A DNA stretch of 64,000 nucleotides from Rosa chinensis (Eukaryota; Streptophyta; Magnoliopsida; Rosales; Rosaceae), in NCBI RefSeq assembly GCF_002994745.2, contig NC_037094.1, positions 28,370,956-28,434,955 on the forward strand. Reading direction: 5' to 3'. Below, one piece after another: positions 44,718 to 54,713 of this stretch. The notes beneath the pieces are model-generated. The model was not told the origin of the DNA and ran no database searches. It was given only the letters and a program-made list of their open reading frames with translations. The stretch's first letter is position 1. Every line of letters starts with the position of its first letter. A program made the position numbers and the translations under genes.

Positions 44718-45769
44718 GGGATTTTTTTTTTTCATCTTTGGTTCCAGGTAGACTACCTCTGCTTTCTGGGTCTTCGTTTTTCTTCATTTCCATTTGCTTT
44801 TTGTGACTTTGAACTATCAGTGACTCGGTCCTTGGCTATATATGAATGCACATGAAAAATTGAGATGTTGCCCACCACCTGTTTGATGAAATGCGTCTGA
44901 CAACCTCTTCTCTTTCTTATGCTTACTTAAACTCAACATTCCTTTACATTTTGTGTAATTCTTGGGTTTGAAGAATGGAACTTTTCTGTTTTAATGCATT
45001 ATACTTGAATAACATGACTATTTGATCTTGCTGCTTCATATATTCCTGGGTTTTAAAAGTTAAGCTCAACTTGTTGCATTCATACTCTTCCTATTCATAT
45101 TGTAAAACCTCTTTATTTGGTTTTGAATATCACACGGGAAGCCATGTAATGCACACAAGTTCGGTCTTGAATGCTGCGCAGGCAATCAGGCTAAAAAGTA
45201 AAACCCTTGCTGCATATGTATGTGAAGGAGGAAGTATTCACCATTGTTAATTTTGGATGATTTGGATGTTAAAAAGTAAATCCCTTTATGCCATAATTTG
45301 ATACTGTAGGCTGTAAGAGGCTGTATACATTATTTGTTGTGAAAGTATGCTGCAAGTTAGTAACTAATGATAATAGTGTGGCGAAAAACAAGACAAGTAA
45401 GTTTATCAGAATTGGACTGTATGATTTGTTTCCAGAGTGATATCCTGGTAGAGCGAAGTTTACATGGGCCGCATACAGAATTTTACTTTCTTTCGGTTCA
45501 AAATTGGAACCGAGATTTTTGCGGAAATTGTTGTACAAGATTCATACAATACTGCCATTTGTCTGCTAATTCATTACTTTTGTATCTTTCAGTTCAGCTC
45601 CATTGCAGCTTTAAAGTCACAGAAGCTCCCCCTCAGCAAAAGAGGTATGCCGATTCAGTTGAAGATGAATCATGCCCTCGCCTCTTCTTCATCTTGACTC
45701 AGCAGCATGTCTGAAATTCGGTTGCTTTTTGAATATCAAGTTGGATCATATTTTCATCTCATCTTTCAG
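44718..45769. other. Spacer between U6 copy 2 and SAUR copy 1
   Basis: Conserved with 53465-54413 apart from small indels. Small open frames (45269-45538, 45367-45714) are not coding by any motif. It includes the presumed SAUR 3' UTR just below 45770. Confidence 0.5.
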
Positions 45770-46069
45770 TCACACACTCAAGCTGGAAGTGAGATCAAGG
45801 AAGGTGTCTTCACTGCAAGGGATTGTGATACCGCCCATGGGATGATCGTATCCAAATTCTTCTTCAGCTTGACTCAGCAAATCCATGAATGAAGGTTGGT
45901 TCACGTATGATATTGGAATCACAAATCGCTTCTTCTGGCTCTCTCCGACATAGACTGCAAAATAGCCTTTTGGGATATCTAAGGTCTTTGAAGCAGTCTT
46001 CTTTGCATTAGATGAATATTGGGAAAGACTTCTCTTGGGGCTAACAATTCCAGGCAGCCGGAAACCCAT
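45770..46069 (-). CDS. SAUR: SAUR family protein (copy 1), 99 residues
   Basis: An intronless 99-residue protein starting [15 protein letters not shown]. The core is [20 protein letters not shown], then [31 protein letters not shown] and [10 protein letters not shown], the full SAUR domain of the SAUR19-24/X10A group. Family members are short-lived, auxin-induced proteins that inhibit PP2C.D phosphatases and so keep plasma-membrane proton pumps active, causing cell expansion. The ATG at 46067-46069 is chosen over an upstream in-frame ATG because the MGFRLP start is shared by all three copies. A TATATATA lies about 125 bases upstream of the ATG. The region further upstream keeps CACATGGG and GATGCATATGC motifs shared with copy 2. 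Confidence 0.95.
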   Translation of the reverse strand: MGFRLPGIVSPKRSLSQYSSNAKKTASKTLDIPKGYFAVYVGESQKKRFVIPISYVNQPSFMDLLSQAEEEFGYDHPMGGITIPCSEDTFLDLTSSLSV

Positions 46070-47590
46070 GGCTTCTATATTCTCAAGTGGATAAACAATA
46101 AAAAGACTTGAAATAATCTGGGAAAGAGAGAAAGCTTTGATGTTTGATGAATGAGAGGAGTTGAGTTCCTGGTGATTGATTTGTGTATGTATATATAGAT
46201 GAAGAAAGGGTGTGTGGAAGATCATCTGCTACTTGAAATGAGTGGTTAACATTGGCAGCAATAAGGGACACTAGCTTGTTTCAAATCAAGAAATCACATG
46301 GGTTTGTCTTGCCATTCGCGTAACTCATCCCCCAGCAGATGCATATGCTGCTGTCCTTTTTTTCAAACATCTCGCCCTACTTCCTTGAGATGACAGACAA
46401 TACAGGGTCACAGGGACCAGAAGTGCGGTGTCTGTCTAATAAAACCTATCAGATAAGGACTCATAATATCCTTGATTCAGACTTGCACTTCTAATCCAAC
46501 TCTGGACCACCGGTGAATAATGTTTCTTTACAGACAAGAATTGGTGTATCACCAAGCCAGTCTACCATGTGGTCTTGCTGCTTCATGTATGATATCCATG
46601 ATCTCCAATGCCAACAAACTGAGCAAGTATTTCATTTGTCTAGTCAATCAAGGAAAGTCAATTGATGATCAGGCATGACAAGCTAACAACACAGGTATTG
46701 ATTATATATTTGAATATCAGTTCCAGCTATTTGTTGAAATCCCAGTGATAAAGAAATTAATGTACTCATGATTAGGTTGATCCAGTTGGAAACTTGCACA
46801 AAGCTTTTAAGTTAATAAATTAAGCTTAAAAAGATTGCAAACTCTAATACATGATTATGTATGCCTCATATCTCTGTCTTTCCACAGAACATAGATATTT
46901 CCACATGCATCAAAATCTTAGTTGTATGCCTCAAAGGAACCTTCTTACAATCGTACCTCTTTATTTGCATGCATTAGATACGCCCATATAAGCCTACTCA
47001 CATGTGTGTTGTTCTGTAGGAGAAATATCAGTCTTGACCAAAAGCTAACTAGTATAGGGGTATCATAAACTTCCACGGATGCTGAGAATCTTTACTGAAA
47101 TTTATAAAAGCTTGCTTTTCTCCGTGGATTTCCCAGCAGTATATTCAATTCTAAAATTCCAAAGTCGATTCCAATGTTTGTTAGAGCATGCAGTCGATCC
47201 TGGATAATAACTTAATTCTCAGGGAAAGATAATAACTCTTTTCATGCACTCCAGTTTTCGATTTTCTATCATTTTTTACTGCAAGAAATTTTCTTCTGCA
47301 TTTTACACTGTTTGTTAACTTCCTTTTCCCCTCTTCCTTTTCCACAGATTACTCCCTTATCTCACTTCTATAGGAAAAAAAAAAAAATTGACCTGCCATT
47401 GTTCGCACATGAGAAACAAGATGCCCTTTTGTATTGTTAGTATTTTCTGAATTTTTTATACGTTGTGCTGTTATTTAAAATGGTTTTTGAAACCTTTTTA
47501 CTCACACAAGCGAGAAATATATGCAACAGTTTTGGCTCTGTCTTATTGTGTTAAGGTTGAGTCCAAAGATCACCATTTAACATGTTGCAG
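46070..47590. other. SAUR copy 1 upstream region and duplication spacer
   Basis: Holds the SAUR promoter (TATATATA near 46190-46197; CACATGGG near 46297; GATGCATATGC near 46337). Sequence to about 46480, and again more weakly around 47030-47180, matches the flank of SAUR copy 2 (54930-55150 and 55760-55880). No gene recognised. Confidence 0.5.
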
Positions 47591-50363
47591 ATTGACAGAT
47601 ATAAGTGGCACATGATTAAATATGAGGAGAGTTTACTTTGGCTCAGTGATTATTATGCAGTGGAAGAGAACATCAAAAGACTCAAAACCGAACACAAGTC
47701 CTGACAAGCTAAAATGGAGAGGAAAGATTGCTCAATGCATACAAGTGCTGGTTTGTTACTATTCATATCGATTCTCCTCTCAGTCATTTGAAAGTTCTTT
47801 TGTTTTACTTTTTTGTTTTTTCTTGATCATCTACTGAACTGTTACTGATTACTCAATATTCCTAAAAGATAAAACATGTTTTTGAACTTGGTTAATATTT
47901 TTAATGATGTTGAACTGTTACTGATTGTTGTCTTGTTAATGATGTGTTGGACATTTTCAGTTCTGTAACTTGGTTAATATTTATAGTTGGTTTATGAATT
48001 TTTTTAATATTTTTATTATCCATCTTGTTTGATTGTCTTCAGTCAATTGGATGATTTAGTGGAGTACAAATTGGGATTATTCCGTTAATTATGTGTTATT
48101 GAAACTGCAATGATATTGAAGTTAGCTTTTTACTAATGTTTACTTCTTCTCTGGCTTTGCTCTAGTAAGCTCTAGCAATGTTTCTATCATATCTGCTATA
48201 TAGAAGTAGATCTGCTTGGTTCCCAAAACTTTTGTGTCGTGCTCGCATGCTTCAGAATGGTAATGTATATGGAGGTATCCTTGTTTAGGCATTCTGAAAG
48301 TTGTATCTTAGCAATGATTGCTGTTTATGATTTCCTTTATGGTTGTTTTGTTGGGTTTAAGAAATTGATAGGGTTTCACTCATGTGATTTTTGCTTGAAT
48401 GAGTTGAATGTCATACTTCTCAACTCCATCACCCTTCCATTCATATTGCTCATTTGGATTTTTAATGTAGAACTATGATAATCCCTTACCTATTGCAGCT
48501 TTGGTGTGTTTCGTATATGACCTCCGGACTACGAGAAAAGTGAATATATCCAGAAATTTGAACTAGGGATGTGATTCATTATAAGAAAATGATGAAATTT
48601 ACATGTCATAACTCATAACACGGTTTTCCATTAAGAGATCTGACCTAAAAACTGAAACCAATCAATGAAACGAGCTAGTGTATTCCACAGTTCCAGCAGT
48701 ATAAGATGATTGCTCGGCCATTGGGGTTTTGAGTTTGTTAAAAAGCAGTACTTAACTACGTATATCTTCTTTAACTGCCTTACTTCAAGCACAATTTTAA
48801 TTCAATTCAAACAAGTATACTTTCAATACATCCTATAATAGGAGACAAAAACATGTAACAATTTCAGAGGTCTTTAAGATTCTCCTTGCTGCTTTCTCTT
48901 TCTGCTCTTCTTTGTTTGTTCTTCTTTCTGTGATAAATCAATGCGGTGCAATTTGATAGCTCTTTCAGATTCTCCAGCACTCCTTTGCTTTCGGTTTCTG
49001 TTCTTCATCGTGAAACGACATCTTTCTGGTATTTCCACTGTACCTGTTTCTGTTTTCCATTATCTGATTTCACAATCTTTTTTTTTTGGAAGAAATTTAC
49101 TGTCTTTGAAAAACCCAGAGGCAACAGTCTCTAGAACCCCAGGAATCTGGAGTGTCCTTCCAAACTATCAATTAAACCGCTTCTACATGACCCAAGAACC
49201 AGTTTCAAAATTGTCATGGTTGAATTGACTGACCTAGTTTTTTCAATTTGAATCCAGAAGACCGGTTTGTGTGAGCGTTAAAGTTCACTCTTTACCACCC
49301 ATTTGGCACTTAAACCCGTTTGCTTTCACCTCCTGAGTTTCGCTGTAAAACCCACCTCAAGTTTCTTCGGTTCCTTACATTCACTCAAAGCACTCTGTTT
49401 TCATTGCTCTGTTTTCAGTACTCTGCTTTTAAGTACTTCCCTTTCCTTGCTTTACCAAAATGCCAAATTTCTGTGCATTGTCACAACGAGGAACTAGCTT
49501 GTGCCGTCTCTGGCGCTCAATCTGAAGTTCATTATGAGGGAATTTTTCTATGGTGAGAAACAGGGCTTCTTCTTTGTGGAGAAGAGAGGTCCTATCAATG
49601 GCTGCAGACAAGGAAGATCACGCAACCCAGGAAAAGATTCTGCTTTCGGGAAAAGATTTTGGAAGTCGATGTGGAACCTCTCTTTACCAAACAAGATAAA
49701 AAATCTTCTCATGGAGGGCTATTCAAAATATTCCTGATCTAGCAATTAAAAAGAGTGGCTTTGGGGTGGTGATTGATCAGGAATGTATTGGGTGCTTTTG
49801 GAACGTCAATTGCTAGTCTTCTTTCCCTTCTTGCAGCCCAACTGCAGGCACTAAAAGCAGGCAGTGGTTTTTCTCTTGATATGAATTTGTTCCCTTTGGA
49901 AATTGAAGTTGATAGTATAGGGGTTGCTTGATTGGTTAACTCACCTACCACGAGCTAGGCAGAAGAAGGAGCCTCAATGGACGCAGTTGGTACCATATCT
50001 CAATTCGTTCCCAGCCTAGGGAATGCAATATAGTTGATCATCGATCAAATAGCAAAACACAACGTAAAACTGAATTCTACTCTTGTATAGAACTTGGGCC
50101 AGCATGGCTTACGAAATTGTTAGACAATGATTCCTCTGTTTGTAATCCTTCCGTTTAATCACTGAAAGTTTATTGAAGTTGATTAGATGTTAGTAAATTT
50201 CTTGTCCCCCGGTTTTGAGTCCTTTTCTATCCTCCCCTGGACATAGTGTTCTTGCATTCGCCTATGGAGATATCTACTTTCGATCTTCATATAATACCGA
50301 CTCAAATATGCTCTGTAGTTTCAAGTCTATAACACTTGAGCATGAGTAGAATAATAATATCCT
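47591..50363. repeat. Segmental duplication block, copy B
   Basis: Starts with 110 bases of the F-box gene's 3' coding end (47591-47702; only the last 35 codons, no upstream gene), then follows block A with scattered substitutions. A stretch equivalent to 40850-42015 of block A is deleted near 47890. The F-box tail here cannot be functional. Confidence 0.92.
49635..50135 (+). pseudogene. zf-RVT / RNase H-like relic, copy B
   Basis: Same arrangement as 43730-44235: FWKSMWNLSLPNKIK followed, after frame changes, by GAFGTSIASLLSLLAAQLQA- and LEIEVDS-type blocks. Broken by frameshifts and stops. Not a gene. Confidence 0.6.
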
Positions 50364-51420
50364 ATCTGTAGAACATGCTGCTGTACATGGTTTGTTCTTG
50401 ATGTGTTCTCTTTCACAATCTGATCTCATTTCAAATTCGTGAAGAATGGGCCTATCTTGTTACAATGATAGCTGTGCATTTTCATAGGGAGCTAAAAATA
50501 TAGTATATCACATGTTAGCATGTTACAATAATGTTAAAGTTGCATGCTACTGAAAGTAAAAGAGCAGGAAAATAAATCTTCATATTTTGCTGGCTTTTTC
50601 ACAGGTCTAAGATTTGCAGTCTTACACTAGTTCTTGATAATCTCTTTGCAGTCATACCCCGTGATGACTAACTACCTCAAGTCGGGCTGGAGATGCCAAA
50701 AGCTTCACTAGAAGGCCCGTACATCGAGTTAGTCACCTCTCCGAACAGCCCTGATGGTTTTGTCAAACACTATGGTGAATCGAATTGGAGGCATATTGGT
50801 GCATGATTTGGCTTACTACTGGCCACGCTTCACCTGCAGATCATGATCTGACATTGTTCGCCATTATGCCAATTGGTGTGGCTGGTGATTCTTTCTTAAT
50901 GTAGCGAGTGTCATGTAAGCTTGTTAAGCGAACTGGCCTGAATAATTATGCAGAATAGTTATATATATATATATCTGCTCAGGACTCTTGGTCTTCACAA
51001 ACTCTCTGCCATCATATTCCAGTTGCCCATGCCACACTAAGAAATGATCCCTTCCACGAATAACCTGAAAATTGGTTGCGTACCCAATTAAAGACACTCA
51101 TATATACCACATATACAAGTAAAGATATGCAGAATTAGCACATACAAAATATGTGAAAATTTTCGCATAAATCTTATGATATATGTAAAAAATTTAAGAT
51201 CGACTGGCCTAAGTTCAATCATGTCTCTTCTAATTGCAGATACGCATATGGTACGCACAATAATATAATTGAACTTCAAAGCAATGCTGTTGTGACAATG
51301 AATGTTTATTAGGTAAAAGAACTAATAAATATACCAAACTTCTTTCCATGGAATAGAATTAATCAGTTGACAAAATTAACTGCAAAAATGAAAGGAGCAA
51401 TAACAAGCAAAGAAGTTTTA
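50364..51420. other. Block shared by copies B and C only
   Basis: From the end of block B the sequence continues to match 61040-62090 of copy C but not copy A. It contains a minus-strand exon-like piece at about 50970-51060 reading IRGRDHFLVWHGQLEYDGRE, directly after a TTTTCAG acceptor; family not recognised. An AT dinucleotide run is at 50960-50973. Confidence 0.45.
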
Positions 51421-51428
51421 CCCTGGGC

Positions 51429-51640
51429 TCAAAATGGAGAGCTGGGATGTCTCTTTGAACGCCCCTCGACAACTCTTCTCATGTCTTCTCCATTGAGATC
51501 AGCAATGGCCGCCCACCGGTCTTTCCCATGCCATCCAATTCTATCAAGTACTAAATCTCTATGAGTGATGTTACAATAATACTGCTCTCCACCATCCCAT
51601 ATGCGCTCAAGACCAGAACTGTGTTTGCATTTCTGCATTT
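51429..51640 (-). pseudogene. Unrecognised exon-like fragment, repeated at 62095-62260
   Basis: The minus strand reads RDLVLDRIGWHGKDRWAAIA, DLNGEDMRRVVEGRSKRHPS and then a stop. The composition is convincingly coding. The duplicated copy near 62095-62260 reads VLDRNGWHGKNRRVAI with stops, so it has decayed further. With the IRGRDHFLVW piece downstream it could be two exons of one gene. I do not know the family. Confidence 0.4.
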
Positions 51641-51779
51641 GATCGAGTTCCGATGAATAGAGCAAAAAGATGGTAACCATGAGCAAATGGTTTATTCAAA
51701 CAAAGGATACTTAATGTAATGAAGGTTGAGTTACTAGACGGCAAAGCCAATAGCAAGACTAGAGTTTGTTTCACTAAAT

Positions 51780-52350
51780 TCATGTGACCTTCATAGGAAT
51801 TGCGTGTATCCGTTTTCAAAATAAATAGATAGTCAACAGTGACATTGAAGCTGGTTGAACTAAAGACAAGCTTTTCACTAATTTTATGTGACCTTCACAG
51901 AAAATGCGTGCATTCATTTTAATAATTAATAGCTAACCAAGAGTGACATTGAAATGGGTTGAATTGCAGATATAGTTTTCACAATTTTCACAGGAGTGTT
52001 AGAGGATACAGATGTTTAATTTACAAAAATTAATAGCTAATGACACTATAGTCTACTGGGCTAGCAACAATATTTCAACAAAATTTCACACAAACGTTAG
52101 AAGAATTGATATATAAGTCACAAAAGTTAACTCCACATTAGTGTTAGAGGAACTCATTTAAGTTGAGAATAACATAGCAGAATAACATAGCTAGATACAT
52201 TAGTATTTGTTGAACTATAGATAAGCTTCAGTACTAAATTCAGGGAAGCGTCAAAGAAACTCATGTACATCTTATAAAAGTTAAGAGATAGGGGACACTA
52301 CATATATAGTTTGTTAAACCACTAGCAAAAATTAAATTAAATTCACACGA
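51780..52350. repeat. Degenerate tandem repeat, about 100-bp units
   Basis: Recurring order of phrases: TTGAACTA-, AGATAAGCTTCA-, CTAAATTCA-, GTTAGAGGA- or GTCAAAGAAACTCAT, then AAAAGTTAATAGCTA and GACACTATAG. About five to six decayed units. The same phrases recur at 62380-63660. Confidence 0.65.
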
Positions 52351-52651
52351 GTGTTAGAAGAAACTAACTCTTAGACTGCAAATGAAAAATATAAATGCAT
52401 ACTATGACTTTGAAGTTGCACATTATAAGCGACTTTGATTTCATTTACAGTACACAAATGTATAATTGACCATGGAGATGTCAATTCAAGTCACTCTAAT
52501 ATCAGGCCACAGAAAAAATAAATAACTAGAAATAGAGCTACACTAATATACTTTGCCTATTTGTTTAACCACATTCCCTATTACAGAAGCTATCGAAGTA
52601 TATGTTACACAGTTTGTTTCATATCCCACCGGCCATATGAATAAGCTTCAC

Positions 52652-52889
52652 TTAGACTTTTCGCTGGTACTGGAAATTGAGTTCATAGTCATGCTTCAAG
52701 GTTGCCAAGGTGTTTCTGAGAAGGACATGAAGTAAATCAGAGCCACGAACAAAATTCTGATCATATGTTTTATCCCTAATAAGCCTAAAGTGTTTACCTC
52801 CAAATAAGGATTGTAGACGTTGAAGATCATCTGCTGAGAAGACATCTATCAAAGCACATACTCCAGGTCTTAGAGCTTCATCTATTTCC
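52652..52889 (-). pseudogene. URB2/NPA2-type gene, last-exon fragment
   Basis: After an acceptor (TTATAG just above 52889) the minus strand reads EIDEALRPGVCALIDVFSAD, DLQRLQSLFGG and, after an unexpected 25-residue stretch, RNTLATLKHDYELNFQYQ ending RKV and a stop. This fits the C-terminus of the plant URB2/NPA2 nucleolar ribosome-biogenesis protein as I know it, where FGEGPC is followed directly by RNTLATL. The extra stretch starts GGTAAAC and ends TTCTCAG, so it may be a new intron or an insertion. No other URB2 exons are nearby, so it is a fragment. Confidence 0.55.
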
Positions 52890-53255
52890 CTATAATTTCA
52901 ATCAAACTATACTTCATATAGATAGCATGAAGGCCGTTATGAATATTATACTCTCAAGATTGTCCACTGGAAAAGGTACCTAGGAGATTGCAAGAGGTGC
53001 ATTTGCTTGTGCTTATTTCATTTGTCGTGAATCTACGAGAATTGAATATAAGAGGATAATGAAGAGGAAAGCAAGTTACGAATGTAGGATCTACATCACC
53101 TTTCTCCTTTTTCTTCTTAACCAAATACCAACTTAATTTTGATTCTATTAATTCAAAACATGTATAATCAATTCATCTGTTCTACTTTTCATGTATAAGC
53201 AGTCAAAGTTGTTGGTTTTAAACCTTACTCGCATAGAATTGCACTTGAGAGAGGA
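52890..53255. other. Intergenic between URB2 fragment and U6 copy 3
   Basis: AT-rich; no gene. From about 53212 the sequence matches the U6 copy 1 flank (TTAAACCTTACTCGCATAG). Confidence 0.45.
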
Positions 53256-53338
53256 CACGTGAGGCACGCGTGCTTTTGAAATATTGTAATACAAGAACCA
53301 CATCGGCGGAAAGAGTTTATGTGATCCTGTTCATATAC
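53256..53338 (+). promoter_or_regulatory. U6 promoter (copy 3): degenerate USE, TATA box
   Basis: CACGTG at 53256-53261 and CACGCG at 53265-53270. The USE position reads GAACCACATCG (53295-53305), two changes from the RTCCCACATCG consensus. The TATA element TTCATATACG is at about 53330-53339. The USE changes could weaken or abolish transcription. Confidence 0.8.
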
Positions 53339-53359
53339 GCTAACCTCGCATTAAAGCGT

Positions 53360-53461
53360 GTCCCTTCGGGGACATCCGATAAAATTGGAACAATACAGAG
53401 AAGATTAGCATGGCCCCTGCGCAAGGATGACACGCATAAATCGAGAAATGGTCCAAATTTT
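53360..53461 (+). ncRNA. U6: U6 spliceosomal snRNA (copy 3, variant)
   Basis: 102 nt, identical to copies 1 and 2 except GGAACAATACAGAG in place of GGAACGATACAGAG, one substitution just upstream of the ACAGAGA box. A terminator of seven Ts runs 53458-53464. The USE carries two substitutions, so expression is doubtful. It may be a variant gene or an early pseudogene. Confidence 0.9.
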
Positions 53462-53464
53462 TTT

Positions 53465-54413
53465 GGGATTTTTTTTTCTTTTTCATGTTTTGATTCCAGG
53501 TAGCCTACCTTTGCTTTCTGGGTCTTCGTTTTTCTTGGATTCTATTCGCTTTTTGTGACTTTGAATTATCAGTGATTGGTTGGTTTTTGTGACCTTGAAC
53601 TATTAGTGATTCGGTCCTTTGCTATATATGAATGCAAACGACAAACTGAAACTGTTGCTCCCCACCTGTTTGATGAAATGCGTCTGACAACCTCTTCTCT
53701 TATGCTTACTTGAACCAATATTCTTGGGTTTGACTGACAATGGAATTCACATAGACTTTTTTGTTTTTGTTTTAGTGCATTTTACTGAGCTACTTGAACA
53801 ACTTGACTATTTGTTCTTGCTGGTTTATTCATGACCATATCTGGGTTTCAAGGTTAGCTCAACTTGTTGAGAAGCACACAAGTTCGGTCCTGAATGTTGC
53901 ATAGGCATTCAGGCTAAAATATTAAACCCCATTGTTAATTTTGGATGATTTGGTTGTCAAAATTTACTGTAGGCTGCAAGAGGCTATAAGCCATTGGACA
54001 TTGTTCGTTGTGAAAGTCTGCTGCAAGTTACTAACTAATGGTAATGGTGTCGCAAAAATAAGACTACATCATTTGTTCCCAGAGTGGTATCTTGGAAGAG
54101 CTAAGTTTACATGGGTTGCATACAGAATTTAACTTTCTTTCAATTCAATATTGGAACCGAGATTTTTGCAGAAATTGTTGTACAAGATTCATACAATACC
54201 GCCATTTCTCTGCTTCATTACTTTTCTATCTTTCAGTTCAGCTCCTTTGCAGCTTCAATGCCATAGAAGCTTCCTCTCAGCAGAAGAGGTGAGTTGATTC
54301 AGTTGATGATCAATCATGGCCATGTCTCTTCTGCATCATGACTCAGCAGCATGTCCGAAATTCAGATTCTTTTTTAATATGAAGTTGGATCCCATTTTCA
54401 TTCCATCGTTCAG
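53465..54413. other. Spacer between U6 copy 3 and SAUR copy 2
   Basis: Counterpart of 44718-45769. Contains no supported gene. Confidence 0.5.
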
Positions 54414-54713
54414 TCACACACTTAAGATGGAAGTGAGATCAAGGAAAGTGTCTTCACTGCAAGGGATTGTGATACCGCCCATGGGATGATCGTATCCAAA
54501 TTCTTCTTCAGCTTGACTCAGCAAATCCATGAATGAAGGTTGGTTCAAGTATGATATTGGAATCACAAATCGCTTCTTCTGGCTCTCTCCAATATAGACC
54601 GCAAAGTAGCCTTTTGGGATATCTAAGGTCTTTGATGCTGTCTTGTTCACATTTGATGAAGATCGGGTAAGACTTCTCTTGGGGCTAACAATTCTAGGCA
54701 GCCGGAAACCCAT
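54414..54713 (-). CDS. SAUR: SAUR family protein (copy 2), 99 residues
   Basis: Same length as the SAUR at 45770-46069 and differing at about ten positions, mostly in the N-terminal part ([20 protein letters not shown]). The SAUR core is intact: [61 protein letters not shown]. The conserved core and substitutions at a modest number of sites suggest it is still under selection. TATATATA lies near 54834-54841, about 125 bases upstream. CACATGGG and GATGCATATGC are conserved upstream. Expected role as for copy 1. Confidence 0.95.
   Translation of the reverse strand: MGFRLPRIVSPKRSLTRSSSNVNKTASKTLDIPKGYFAVYIGESQKKRFVIPISYLNQPSFMDLLSQAEEEFGYDHPMGGITIPCSEDTFLDLTSILSV

Noticed and set aside
46070..46225. 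N-terminal extension of SAUR copy 1 from an upstream in-frame ATG
   Set aside because: The extension covers the 5' leader and TATA region and is not shared by the other SAUR copies, which all begin MGFRLP.
47591..47837. Second F-box gene
   Set aside because: Only the last 35 codons of the F-box gene are present; it is a duplication edge.
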